Positions 32,395 to 41,214 of a stretch of 64,000 nucleotides of DNA are shown one piece after another. Position 1 is the stretch's first letter, and each line of letters starts with the position of its first letter. Both the position numbers and the translations under genes were made by a program. The DNA is from Chloroflexota bacterium (GTDB lineage: Bacteria; Chloroflexota; Anaerolineae; Anaerolineales; Villigracilaceae), in the NCBI GenBank assembly GCA_016223135.1, contig JACRPQ010000001.1, positions 1 to 64,000 of the forward strand, read 5' to 3'. The notes beneath the pieces were generated by a model that saw nothing but the letters and a program-made list of their open reading frames with translations, was not told the origin of the DNA and searched no databases.

Positions 32395-34134
32395 TCAGGC
32401 AGGTTCCTGCCAGAGTTTTTCGATGAGCGCTTCTTCGGCTGCGTTGGTCCACATCCAATTGGGACCCAGTTTTTCGGCAACTTCGGGGAGGCGTTCTTTT
32501 AATTCCTTCAGGCTGATGAGCGGCAGGTTGTGAATTTGCGGGAAAATGACGACCTTGCCCGGATAGCGGCTTTCCATCACGGATTGAATGGCTTCCGCCG
32601 CCGTTTCGATCCCGCCGATGGCGGCAACAACCCGACCGGGCGATAAGGTGCCTGCGATGCGCCTCTCCATTACCGACGCCTGATCTTGAATCGTCAGACC
32701 CGATGTACCTGTGTATTGCGCGTTCGAGAGATAGACATTACTCAGGTTGACTTTACCCATTGTGCCGATGGGGACGCCGGCGAACAAAACCATCATGCCA
32801 TCGGGTTTCATTACCGTGTCACCCTCTTCCATCAACGCGGCGACGGGCACACAAATGACGACATCATCTGCGCCCTCGCCGTGCGTGGCTTCCATGACGA
32901 ACTCATGGAAGGATTTCCTCGAAGCATTGGGGTTGAAGATGAGCAGAGTGCGTCCCTGCTTTTCGGCAAGCGGCGTGAACATATTAACCAGCGTTTGCAG
33001 ACGTTCGTCGCTGATTTCGGTGGCGATAACGATCTTCGGTCCATTGGGCAGTTCGAGGGCGCGCTGGATGTGCATCTGTCCCATTGGTCCACCCGCGCCG
33101 ATGAAGACCGCCGTGCCGCCTGTGCGCAGTTCGCAACGGTTGCGTGTCTCGCCATACGAAGCGGCGATGTCGGTGCTATTGTTGCCCACGAAGGCAATGT
33201 AATCATAGTGCAGGCGACCAAGGTCAACGGCAGCCAGCCCGTCCAGCGGCTTTGTGCCGACGAGATTCATTGTGCCGCGCCGCGCAATGAAATGCGCCGC
33301 CTGGCTGACGGCATCTGCCGAAGCCGGCTGGAGCATGACAATATCGTCGAAGCCTTTTTCAGTCAGTTCCTTGCTGAGTGCTTCATAGTCGTTGATTGAA
33401 AGACCATTCCGCTCGATGACTTTTGCCTTCGTGGCAGAGACCAACTTCTTGACCGAAGCAGGCGCATCGGTCAGTACAATGGTGGCGGGCGCGTCCAAAC
33501 CTTTCGAGAAAGTGTACTCAGTAGTGTCATCGGGTTGACCAATGATCCACATTGTGCCGCCAGGTTTCGGGTCCAGCCTGCGACGCTGGGTGTAGGCGGC
33601 GACCACGCAGCCCCATGGTTCCAGCAATGCGGACTCGGCGTAGCCCATGTCATCATCCACAGGCAGGAGACAGGCACCTTCATCGGTTTCCAGCACTTCT
33701 CTGCCAATGCAGTGATACTGCACTAGTCCGCCGGGGATGGTGTATCCATAGGCAGTACTCATACCGCTTTGATAAATATCGGGTTGGACGGCGAGTCGTT
33801 GACCGGGGTGGTATTTGTCTGCCAAATTCTTGCCGACTTTAATGACAGTTAACGAGACTTCATGTCCGAGGCGCGTGGGTTCAACTGCAAGGTTGCGGTT
33901 GTAGAGCTTGGGATGACTGCCGCCTTGTTTGAGGATCTTCACATCCGAAAAACAAATGCTGACGCTATCAATGCGGACGAGCATTTGATCGTCGTTGGGT
34001 TCGGAAATGGGAAACGGTTCGGGTTTGCCGTCTTTACCCATGTTATCCATGCCAGCCCCGTAGAGATTCCATGCATAACTTTGCTGCGGCAGGGGATGAT
34101 TTGCCGCGCGGTATTTCTGAAATTTTTCTCCCAT
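32395..34134 (-). CDS. Polyol-phosphate-type medium-chain dehydrogenase with extra Rossmann segment
   Basis: This 579-residue protein is much longer than usual MDR enzymes (about 350-410). The N-terminal catalytic part (VSICFSDVKILKQGG; RLGHEVSLTVIKVG) keeps a Cys and a His-Glu pair for zinc but lacks the four-Cys structural zinc lobe. Two nucleotide-binding-like segments follow: one at residues 190-320 (GTMWIIGQPDDT, with a poor Gly motif) and one near 345 (TAVFIGAGGPMGQMHI). The order of motifs is like L-sorbose-1-phosphate reductase. Within a mannitol-type PTS operon it is a candidate for the hexitol-phosphate dehydrogenase, since no mtlD is present. Confidence 0.7.
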   Translation of the reverse strand: MGEKFQKYRAANHPLPQQSYAWNLYGAGMDNMGKDGKPEPFPISEPNDDQMLVRIDSVSICFSDVKILKQGGSHPKLYNRNLAVEPTRLGHEVSLTVIKVGKNLADKYHPGQRLAVQPDIYQSGMSTAYGYTIPGGLVQYHCIGREVLETDEGACLLPVDDDMGYAESALLEPWGCVVAAYTQRRRLDPKPGGTMWIIGQPDDTTEYTFSKGLDAPATIVLTDAPASVKKLVSATKAKVIERNGLSINDYEALSKELTEKGFDDIVMLQPASADAVSQAAHFIARRGTMNLVGTKPLDGLAAVDLGRLHYDYIAFVGNNSTDIAASYGETRNRCELRTGGTAVFIGAGGPMGQMHIQRALELPNGPKIVIATEISDERLQTLVNMFTPLAEKQGRTLLIFNPNASRKSFHEFVMEATHGEGADDVVICVPVAALMEEGDTVMKPDGMMVLFAGVPIGTMGKVNLSNVYLSNAQYTGTSGLTIQDQASVMERRIAGTLSPGRVVAAIGGIETAAEAIQSVMESRYPGKVVIFPQIHNLPLISLKELKERLPEVAEKLGPNWMWTNAAEEALIEKLWQEPA

Positions 34135-34296
34135 TGTTTGTTCTTTCCTTTCAAAGGTACCTCAGTTGTCGAGTAATCCGAAACGATAGTGGAGTGCGTC
34201 GCGACCACCGAGCTAAAAAGTGATTTACTGTTACAAAGTTACTCTTCAAGTGTGTTGATCTCGAGATGGCGAACGAGCGCCGCCTCTCAATCAGTA

Positions 34297-36333
34297 TTAC
34301 ATCTTCAATTCTTTTTTTACCAACTCGCGCACATCGCGTGCGGTAGCGCATTCTAATGCCTGTTGTGCGAGCGATTGCAGGTCGGATGCCTTCAAGCCGC
34401 GAATCTGCGCTTTGACGAGCGGGATGGACGGCACGCTGACGCTCAACTCATCGATGCCCAAGCCGATCAAAATCGGCACGGCGTATGGGTCGGCGCCTAG
34501 TTCGCCGCAAATGCCCGCCCATTTACCGCATTTGTGCGCGCCTTCAATGGTCTTGGCAATCAAGCGCAGCACGGCAGGATGCAACCCATCCTGTTTGGCG
34601 GAAAGTAACGAGTGCCCTCTGTCCATGGCGAGTGTATATTGTGTCAGGTCGTTCGTGCCAATGGAGAAGAAATCCACTTCCCTCGCCAGTACATCCGCCA
34701 TCAACGCCGCTGACGGGACCTCGATCATGATGCCCGCTGTCACACGCGGAATCTTCAACTCAATCTGCAACTCGTCCAGCATCAGCCGTGCCCGCCGATA
34801 CTCTTCGATATCGCCCACCATTGGGAACATGATCTGCAGATTGCCGTACAAGCTCGCCCGCAGAATGGCGCGCAACTGCTGGCGGAACAATTCAGGGCGA
34901 TTCAAACACAGACGAATACCACGCTCGCCCAAAAACGGATTCTCCTCCCTCTGCATTTCGATATATGGCAAAGGCTTGTCGCCGCCCACATCCAACGTGC
35001 GGACGATGACGGGACGTTTACCCATCACCTCAGCAATGGAGCGATAGACCTCGAATTGCTCCGCTTCGGTGGGCGCTGTAGTCCGCTCCAGGAAAAGAAA
35101 CTCGGTTCGCAACAACCCGATACCTGCTGCGCCCATTTTCAAGGCTTTTTCTGCATCCTCGAGCGTCCCTGCATTGGCAACCACTTCCACGTGACGCCCG
35201 TCGGCGGTGACCGCGGGTGTTGCTGCCTGTTCCAGTGCGGCGCGACGTTTTTCCAGCCAGGCGTTCCGTTCCTGTTCCGCAAGTTGAAGTTCTTCGGGGA
35301 GCGGGTTGAATGTTACTGTGCCGTCGCTTCCATTAAGAATGATGTACGAATCGTTTTCAAAGTTCAAAACGGACTCGTCCACGCCGACCACGGCGGGCAG
35401 CCCTAATGCCCGGGCGAGAATCGCTGTGTGCGAGGTCGGTCCGCCGTTGACGATGCAAAAGCCAAGCACCAAATCCTTGTTGAACGAAACCGTGTCGGAG
35501 GGGGAGAGTTCGCGGGCGACGACTACAACTGGCTTGTCGGGGAGCGTATCAGCTTTGTTCTCCGCGCCGACCATCAAGCGCAGCACGCGCCTGCCTACGT
35601 CACGCAGATCATCCGCGCGGGCGGAAAGAAGCGGGTCGTTTAATGCCGCTACCACCATCGCGCTGTCTTCGATGGTTTCCTTCCAGGCTTTCAGTGCATC
35701 TCGTCCCTTTTGAAAGCGTTCATGGACGGCTTCGTTTAACTCGGGGTCGTCGAGCAGACCGAGGTGCGCATCGAAGATGGCGGCTTCGGCTTTCATGCCC
35801 TGCTCGATCATTTGCTTGTTGAGTTTGTTCAATTGCTCGCGTGCTCGCGCCAGCGCGTCCTGCAACCGCTCCCAGCCCACCACCAACGTATCCGAAATTT
35901 CGTCAATTGGAATTTCCTGATGCTGAAACTGATACACAGGACCGATGGCGATGCCAGGTGCAGCGCCAACACCCCGTAGTGTATTTGCCTTTGTTGGTTT
36001 GCTTTCCTCAATGGCTCTTGGTGCTTCACTTTTTGGTGCGGGCGACGCGGCAGGTTTTTCCTCCGTTTCCCCTTCTCCCAACCCTGCCATGATTGCCGAC
36101 TCAATCTCAGCCAGCGCGGTTTCCTCATCTTCGCCGTTTATTTCGATCTTCAGCAAACTGCCCTTCGACGCCCCCAGCGTCAGCACCGAAATCAGACTTT
36201 TGGCGTTCGCTTTTTTCTCCCCATGCCAGATGGTTACGTTCGATTTGAATTGCTTGACCAGGTTTACCAGAGTCTTGGCAGGGCGCGCATGTAATCCCGT
36301 TTCGTTGGTAATGGTAATTTCCAGTTGCTTCAT
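34297..36333 (-). CDS. ptsI: HPr-Enzyme I fusion of the PTS
   Basis: Residues 1-88 are an HPr domain with the phospho-acceptor His15 in TGLHARPAKTL and a Ser in the regulatory position (AKSLISVL). A Pro/Ala/Glu-rich linker follows. From about residue 120, Enzyme I covers the rest: the active His in GGPTSHTAILARALGLP, GIGLLRTEFLF, and the PEP-binding IMFPMVGDIEEY and SIGTNDLTQY. The protein would pass phosphate from PEP to its own HPr and then to the IIA protein encoded just upstream. Fusion of both general PTS proteins in the sugar operon implies that this may be the only PTS in the cell. Confidence 0.93.
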   Translation of the reverse strand: MKQLEITITNETGLHARPAKTLVNLVKQFKSNVTIWHGEKKANAKSLISVLTLGASKGSLLKIEINGEDEETALAEIESAIMAGLGEGETEEKPAASPAPKSEAPRAIEESKPTKANTLRGVGAAPGIAIGPVYQFQHQEIPIDEISDTLVVGWERLQDALARAREQLNKLNKQMIEQGMKAEAAIFDAHLGLLDDPELNEAVHERFQKGRDALKAWKETIEDSAMVVAALNDPLLSARADDLRDVGRRVLRLMVGAENKADTLPDKPVVVVARELSPSDTVSFNKDLVLGFCIVNGGPTSHTAILARALGLPAVVGVDESVLNFENDSYIILNGSDGTVTFNPLPEELQLAEQERNAWLEKRRAALEQAATPAVTADGRHVEVVANAGTLEDAEKALKMGAAGIGLLRTEFLFLERTTAPTEAEQFEVYRSIAEVMGKRPVIVRTLDVGGDKPLPYIEMQREENPFLGERGIRLCLNRPELFRQQLRAILRASLYGNLQIMFPMVGDIEEYRRARLMLDELQIELKIPRVTAGIMIEVPSAALMADVLAREVDFFSIGTNDLTQYTLAMDRGHSLLSAKQDGLHPAVLRLIAKTIEGAHKCGKWAGICGELGADPYAVPILIGLGIDELSVSVPSIPLVKAQIRGLKASDLQSLAQQALECATARDVRELVKKELKM

Positions 36334-36415
36334 TTTCCAAACTCCATTTTTACGAGGCGCCCTTGAACTGTCATTGTTCAGTTGAATGTGTTAGAGAATG
36401 CATCCTGCGTGTGCT

Positions 36416-36856
36416 TTATTCATCAGGCTCTCTGCCCAAGTGCTTCAAGATGACTTCAGGATCGGAGGTGTGGATGAGGTCGTTCAGGATGGCTTCGTCC
36501 TCCACTGCCTCCGCCAGCCTTGCCAGCACTCCTACGTGCTCATCTCCCTGTGCGGCAATGCCAATTACAAGATAAACAGGCTCGCCGCCTTCGTCCCATT
36601 CCACGCCCTGCGGCAACTGCAAAACAGAAATAGCCGTTTGCAAAACATGATCCTTGTTTTCGTACACGCCATGCGGGATGGCAACGCCGCTCCCCAAATA
36701 CGTGGACATGCTTTCCTCACGCTTCAACATGCCCTCGATGTATTCCGTCAACACACAGCCCGATTTCACCAGTAAATCGCCCGCCTTGCGGATGGCGTCC
36801 GTGCGGTTGACGGCGGCGGCGTTGAGTTGAATTCGCTCTATGGAAAGAATGGACAT
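36416..36856 (-). CDS. mtlF: Mannitol-type PTS EIIA
   Basis: The 146-residue protein has the phosphorylated His in YLGSGVAIPHGVYENKDHV and the following VYLVIGIAAQGDEHVGVLARLA, both typical of the mannitol/fructose IIA family and closer to the mannitol branch. It takes phosphate from HPr and gives it to IIB. It begins three bases after the IIB stop and is followed by the HPr-EI gene. Confidence 0.93.
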   Translation of the reverse strand: MSILSIERIQLNAAAVNRTDAIRKAGDLLVKSGCVLTEYIEGMLKREESMSTYLGSGVAIPHGVYENKDHVLQTAISVLQLPQGVEWDEGGEPVYLVIGIAAQGDEHVGVLARLAEAVEDEAILNDLIHTSDPEVILKHLGREPDE

Positions 36857-36859
36857 GGC

Positions 36860-37189
36860 TTACAGGTCGGTGCCGACAATATCCGTCTTGTCCACAAAGG
36901 CTTTCACGAGATTGTCGAACACGGGGTCGTTGATGAAGTGATTGAACGCCAGCACGACGGCATTCGGCGCTCTACTCGCGGCAGTTTTCGCCAGCCCTTT
37001 GTGGACTACCACGACCTGCGCGTCGGCGGGAATTTCACGGGCTGGCTTGTGGATGACGGTTACGTCGGTCACTTGAGCGGCTTTGAGCTTTTTCTTGAGC
37101 GCGTTGACGCTCATCAGGCTGGACCCCATCCCTGCCTCGCAGGCAAAGATGACGGTCTTTACATTGACGGCTGAGATGATATTGGGCAT
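36860..37189 (-). CDS. mtlA: Mannitol-type PTS EIIB
   Basis: This separate IIB domain of 109 residues carries the phospho-Cys loop FACEAGMGSSLMSVNAL, the mannitol-type signature. In enterobacteria this domain is joined to IIC; here the two are separate genes, as in several Gram-positive systems. GGAG precedes the start. An imperfect hairpin lies between it and the IIC gene (37200-37262). Confidence 0.92.
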   Translation of the reverse strand: MPNIISAVNVKTVIFACEAGMGSSLMSVNALKKKLKAAQVTDVTVIHKPAREIPADAQVVVVHKGLAKTAASRAPNAVVLAFNHFINDPVFDNLVKAFVDKTDIVGTDL

Positions 37190-37276
37190 GTTCTTCTCCT
37201 TTGGAAAACAACAGATGCGGCGGGGATAATGTGACTATAGTGTAACCGCATCTGTTGTTTTCGATTGTAGCGAAGG

Positions 37277-38314
37277 TTATTCAGCCTTTTCTTCGGGCAC
37301 CGGGCGCACGCGCAGGATGAAGATGCCCACCAGTGCAGAAACCACAGCGCCGATTACTACGCCGGTCAACACAGGGAAGTGTTGCCCCGGAGGGGTTACC
37401 GCCAGATAGGCAAAGATGGAACCGGGTGAAGGCGTGGCAGCCAGGCCGGCGCCGCTAAGCGTGAACCACAAATCGGCGGAGAAGCCGCCGGCGATCATGG
37501 CGAGGATCATGATAGGATGCGCCAGCACATAGGGGAAGTAAATCTCGTGGATGCCACCGAGGAAGTGAATAACCATCGAGCCAGGTGTGGATTCCTTGAG
37601 CATGCCTTTGCCGGCGACGTAGAAGGCAATCAGCAAGCCCAAACCGGGACCCGGGTTGGTCTCCAGCAGAAAGTGAATGGCGCGTCCGGATTCAGCCGCC
37701 GCTGTCACGCCCAGCGGTCCCAGCACGCCGTGGTTGATAGCGTTGTTCAGGAACAGGACCTTGGCAGGCTCAATGAGGATGGCGGCGAGGGGCAAAAGAC
37801 GTGCGTTGACCAGCCAGTCCACGCCGGCGCCGGCGGCATTGCTGAATGCCGAAACGACCGGTCCAATTGCCAGGTTGCCCAGCAGGGCGAGCAGCATGCC
37901 GAGAATGCCGGCGGAGAAGTTGTTGATCAACATCTCGAAGCCGACCGGGATTTTCTCTTCGAGGGCGTTGTCAACAAGTTTAATCAGCCAGCCGCCAAGC
38001 GGACCCATGATCATTGCGCCCAACATCATGGGGATATCGGCGCCTACAATCACACCCATGGTTGCCACAGCGCCGACCACACCGCCGCGCACGTCGCCGT
38101 GAACCAACTTGCCGCCGGTATAACCAATCAGCACCGGCAGCAGATATACAATCATCGGACCAACGAGTTTTGCCAGTGTCTCGTTAGGGGTCCAGCCGGT
38201 GGGGATGAAGAACGCCGTGATCAAACCCCAGGCAATAAACGCGCCAATGTTGGGTATGACCATACCAGCTAAAAACCCGCCGAATTGTTGTAACTTCTCT
38301 CTCATCTCTTGCAT
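37277..38314 (-). CDS. mtlA: Mannitol-type PTS EIIC membrane permease
   Basis: The 345-residue protein has eight or more membrane segments and the IIC motifs [30 protein letters not shown] and [17 protein letters not shown] (GGIHE is the substrate-loop motif of mannitol IIC). It carries the hexitol across the membrane while IIB phosphorylates it. First gene of the operon, opposite the LacI regulator, with RBS AAAGGAGATG. Mannitol is the best guess; related hexitols are possible. Confidence 0.92.
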   Translation of the reverse strand: MQEMREKLQQFGGFLAGMVIPNIGAFIAWGLITAFFIPTGWTPNETLAKLVGPMIVYLLPVLIGYTGGKLVHGDVRGGVVGAVATMGVIVGADIPMMLGAMIMGPLGGWLIKLVDNALEEKIPVGFEMLINNFSAGILGMLLALLGNLAIGPVVSAFSNAAGAGVDWLVNARLLPLAAILIEPAKVLFLNNAINHGVLGPLGVTAAAESGRAIHFLLETNPGPGLGLLIAFYVAGKGMLKESTPGSMVIHFLGGIHEIYFPYVLAHPIMILAMIAGGFSADLWFTLSGAGLAATPSPGSIFAYLAVTPPGQHFPVLTGVVIGAVVSALVGIFILRVRPVPEEKAE

Positions 38315-38772
38315 CTCCTTTCAGGATATGTGTTTGCCTGATGCCTCAGGCGTGAATTTGCCGGGAAGCTCAACGGAGCATCTCCCGGGTCACAGGACAG
38401 CGGCGCAGGGTGCTGTCGGGTAACCGAAGGTTTGGGGGTGGGAATCAGGCTTCCGCTTCGTTTGAACCGTAAGCCTTATGCCGTGTTCGGGCATCTCCCA
38501 TCGCTTGGGCAGGAATGACAAAAAAATCCATGGCGACAAACGACATGGAATGAGTGTGGTCAAGGAGATGTATGTATGCATTTGGGGGATGCACATAACC
38601 CGGCTCGTTGCGAGGCTCGCGTGTTCACACCCAGCCCACATGCAGGGTGAGTGGTGGATGATTAGGTTTTGTTGCCGGGCAGTTTTCCGAGACATTGAGC
38701 CTCATAAAGGGGGGGCGGCAATGGATGCGATGACAAATGTTAGTTTGGATACTTGATGTTAACAACATTTAG

Positions 38773-38786
38773 TGTAAACGATTACA
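38773..38786. promoter_or_regulatory. LacI-family operator (TGTAAACGATTACA)
   Basis: This 14-bp near-palindrome has the central CG and A/T arms of LacI/CcpA-like operators. It lies between the divergent PTS and lacI-type genes and probably binds the product of 38934-39929. Confidence 0.65.
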
Positions 38787-38889
38787 TTTTTGTTGTCAAG
38801 TAAAAGGGCTATTTTTTGAGAATTTTCGTTAAATTTACACATAATAAGAGCTTTTTCTCGTTATTATAGTGATATAACCCTTAATATAA

Positions 38890-38901
38890 GAAAACGTTTT
38901 C
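38890..38901. promoter_or_regulatory. LacI-family operator (GAAAACGTTTTC)
   Basis: This perfect 12-bp palindrome with central CG lies just upstream of the regulator's -10 box, where binding would block its own transcription. Confidence 0.65.
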
Positions 38902-38921
38902 ATTAGTTTTTCATGTGATGA

Positions 38922-38927
38922 TATAAT
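38922..38927 (+). promoter_or_regulatory. -10 box of the LacI-type gene
   Basis: TATAAT ends six bases before the ATG at 38934, so transcription would start at or next to the start codon. No ribosome site is visible; the mRNA may be leaderless. Confidence 0.55.
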
Positions 38928-38933
38928 ATTGTC

Positions 38934-39929
38934 ATGCCCAGCATCAAAGATGTTGCCCGAGCCGCCGGTGTTTCTACGGCAACGGTTTCGCGTGTTCTCG
39001 CAGGCAGTGACCACGTTAAGGAAGAGACCCGTCAAAGGGTGCTTAGCACTATTGAGCTCCTTAACTATCGTCCCAATCTTGTTGCCCGCAGCTTGCGCTC
39101 CCAAAAAAGCGCGCGCATCGGGCTGGTGGTTTCCGACATTCGAAACCCGTTTTTTACTGCCATCAGCCGCGCGGTGGAAGATGCCGCTTATGAACAGGGA
39201 TATTCGGTGCTGTTGTGCAACACGGATGAAGATCCCGCAAAGGAAGAACTTTATTTGAATGTTTTGCATGATGAAAGCGTTGCCGGCATCATTTTTTCCC
39301 CCACACAGCAGTTTAGTGCGCGGCTTTCCACGTTCAAATCTGATATCCCATTTGTTATCATTGATCGCGCCGTGAACGCCGCCCAAGCCGACATGGTCTT
39401 GCTGGACAATGTGGCAGCTGGCTATGAATTAACCACCCATCTCATTCAAAACGGTTATACAAGACTGGCGGGGCTGTTTGGCAATGCTAGCACCACCGGT
39501 AAGGAACGGAACAAGGGCTTCCGCAAGGCTCTGGAGGATTATCAGTTAAAGCCATTGGCGGAGCAGTTCATTCCGCCGCGCATTCAGCAGGGATACGAAA
39601 CGACGTTGATGCTGCTCGATCAGCCCAATCGCCCGGATGCCATTTTCACCAGCAACAGTCTGCTTACCGCCGGCGCCTTTCAGGCAATTCGTTATCGCAA
39701 CTTAAAAGTGCCGGACGATGTAGCGCTTGTGGGATTTGATGAAACCACTTGGGGGGCGCTTGTGGATCCGCCAATTACACTTATCGCTCAGCCCACCGAA
39801 GAGATCGGTCGGACGGCAACCGAATTGCTCTTTCAGCGCATCGAAGATCCAGGTCGTTCGCCGCGCACGGTCATTCTCAAGGGAAAACTCATTGCACGTG
39901 GATCCAGCGCACCGCGTGTGAACAAGTAA
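38934..39929 (+). CDS. LacI-family transcription regulator of the PTS operon
   Basis: The 331-residue protein has the N-terminal helix-turn-helix IKDVARAAGVSTATVSRVLAG, the hinge LNYRPNLVARSLRS, and a periplasmic-binding-protein-like effector domain (IGLVVSDIRNPFFTAISRAVE; VPDDVALVGFDETTW). It is divergent from the mannitol-type PTS operon, and two matching operators lie between. It probably represses both until the sugar or a phosphosugar binds. Confidence 0.93.
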   Translation: MPSIKDVARAAGVSTATVSRVLAGSDHVKEETRQRVLSTIELLNYRPNLVARSLRSQKSARIGLVVSDIRNPFFTAISRAVEDAAYEQGYSVLLCNTDEDPAKEELYLNVLHDESVAGIIFSPTQQFSARLSTFKSDIPFVIIDRAVNAAQADMVLLDNVAAGYELTTHLIQNGYTRLAGLFGNASTTGKERNKGFRKALEDYQLKPLAEQFIPPRIQQGYETTLMLLDQPNRPDAIFTSNSLLTAGAFQAIRYRNLKVPDDVALVGFDETTWGALVDPPITLIAQPTEEIGRTATELLFQRIEDPGRSPRTVILKGKLIARGSSAPRVNK

Positions 39930-40020
39930 TGCTCTATCGTAAGACCAGCAGAGTTGTAGAAAAGAGGGGGACCTTAATGGGAGGTAAAGCAAGAGCGGTG
40001 GATTGTGCTACCATTAACCC

Positions 40021-40686
40021 ATGTCATCACAACTGGAAATGCTCAACCAAGAAATCATCTCCTGCCGCAAGTGCCCGCGCCTGACTGCCTGGCGGGAGGA
40101 GGTGGCGCGGGTTAAACGTAAGGCGTATCAGCAGGAGGAATACTGGGGCAAGCCGGTTCCAGGATTTGGCGACCCTAATGCGCGCGTGCTGGTGGTGGGA
40201 CTGGCGCCCGGCGCGCACGGTTCCAATCGCACGGGACGTCAGTTCACGGGTGACGCTTCGGGGAATTTTTTGTTTCCAGCGTTGCAGCAGGCTGGGTTTG
40301 CGAATCAGGCGTCGGCGGAATCGCGAAGCGATGGTCTGATCCTGAAGGATATGTACATCACGGCGTCTGCCCGTTGTGCGCCGCCCGCCAATAAGCCGAG
40401 TCCTGAAGAGTTGGATAACTGTCAGCCGTATCTGGAGCGGGAATTGGCGATTCTTCGCCCAAAGGTTATCGTGTGCCTGGGGCGGATTGCTTTTGAGAGA
40501 ATCCTGCGGATATATTCCGCCCGCAACCCTGCCTGGAAGTTCGGTCATGGCGCGGCATACCGGCTGGACGATGGGACATGGATTTTGTGTTCATACCATC
40601 CCAGCCAGCAGAACACGTTGACCGGCAAACTGACTGTGACAATGTTCGATGAAATTTGGAAGAAGGCAAAGGACCTGTTGGAATGA
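40021..40686 (+). CDS. udgB: Uracil-DNA glycosylase, family 5 type
   Basis: This 221-residue iron-sulfur glycosylase removes uracil and some damaged bases from DNA. Cluster Cys are seen at CRKCPRL (Cys15, Cys18) and later at ARCAPP and DNCQPYL. The active motif GLAPGAHGSNRTGRQFTGD is that of family 5, and the C-terminal YHPSQQNT motif is present. The ATG overlaps nothing upstream. Its 3' end is followed at once by the peroxiredoxin-like selenoprotein candidate, so repair and redox genes are probably co-transcribed. Confidence 0.92.
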   Translation: MSSQLEMLNQEIISCRKCPRLTAWREEVARVKRKAYQQEEYWGKPVPGFGDPNARVLVVGLAPGAHGSNRTGRQFTGDASGNFLFPALQQAGFANQASAESRSDGLILKDMYITASARCAPPANKPSPEELDNCQPYLERELAILRPKVIVCLGRIAFERILRIYSARNPAWKFGHGAAYRLDDGTWILCSYHPSQQNTLTGKLTVTMFDEIWKKAKDLLE

Positions 40687-40730
40687 TGTCCATTGCGCGC
40701 ATTCTTCGATTTTTTGGAGGCTTGACAGGG

Positions 40731-41213
40731 ATGAAACCCAACCTCATCGTTCCCGGCACATTGGCGCCGGATTTTGAATTGGAGGACGTGCGGGGCAGCC
40801 TTGTGCGTCTGTCTGATTTTCGCGACAAGAAACCGGTGGTGCTTGCCTTCCTGCGCGGATTCATGTGACCGTACTGCCGCGCGCAGTTGGCGCGCTTGCG
40901 GGATGATTATCAACGTTTTGTTGGGCGCAACGCGGAAATTTTGGCGGTGGGACCTAATTCGCCGGCTGCCTTCGAGCAGTATTGGGCAAATGAGCGGATT
41001 CCCTTCATCGGTCTGCCTGACCCGGAGCGCCGCGTGGCGCGGTTGTATCGTCAGGAAGTCAACCTCTTCAAGCTAGGACGCATGCCTCTGAACTGCGTCG
41101 TGGACAAAAGCGGGTATATCCGTTTTGCTCATTATGGCGCATCCATGAGCGACATTCCCTCGAACGATGATCTTTTCCGTGTAATAGATGAACTGAATAA
41201 GGCGTCTTCATAG
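40731..41213 (+). CDS. Peroxiredoxin-like selenoprotein (in-frame TGA read as Sec46, UPYC motif)
   Basis: A thioredoxin-fold AhpC/TSA-type protein of 160 residues is encoded in one frame interrupted only by TGA at 40866-40868. Before it: TLAPDFELEDVRGSLVRLSD and VLAFLRGFM; after it: PYCRAQLARLRDDYQRF and RMPLNCVVDKSGYIRFAHYG. Relatives have RGFWCPYCR, so the TGA is exactly at the first Cys of the CxxC pair. A hairpin with loop AGTTG follows 17 bases after the TGA. The protein would reduce peroxides with a selenol. ATG 40731 has GGAGG ten bases upstream; 40686, overlapping the udg stop, is an alternative. No Sec machinery gene is in the window. Confidence 0.8.
40877..40901 (+). promoter_or_regulatory. 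Candidate bacterial SECIS element in the peroxiredoxin-like gene
   Basis: GCGCGC (40879-40884), loop AGTTG and GCGCGC (40890-40895) form a stem whose loop G is 18 bases after the TGA, inside the 16-37 window known for bacterial SECIS. The same loop occurs at 55933. Confidence 0.6.
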
Positions 41214-41214
41214 C

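Larger units (their letters stand above)
38315..38933. other. Regulatory intergenic region between the PTS operon and its LacI regulator
   Basis: No gene is supported in these 619 bases. The last 160 bases are AT-rich and hold two LacI-type operators and the regulator's -10 box. The middle 300 bases show no feature I can name. Confidence 0.6.

Noticed and set aside
40731..41213. Reading the peroxiredoxin-like gene as a simple pseudogene
   Set aside because: The frame is intact on both sides, the TGA falls on an active-site Cys, and a SECIS-like hairpin follows. A second case with the same loop is in the window.
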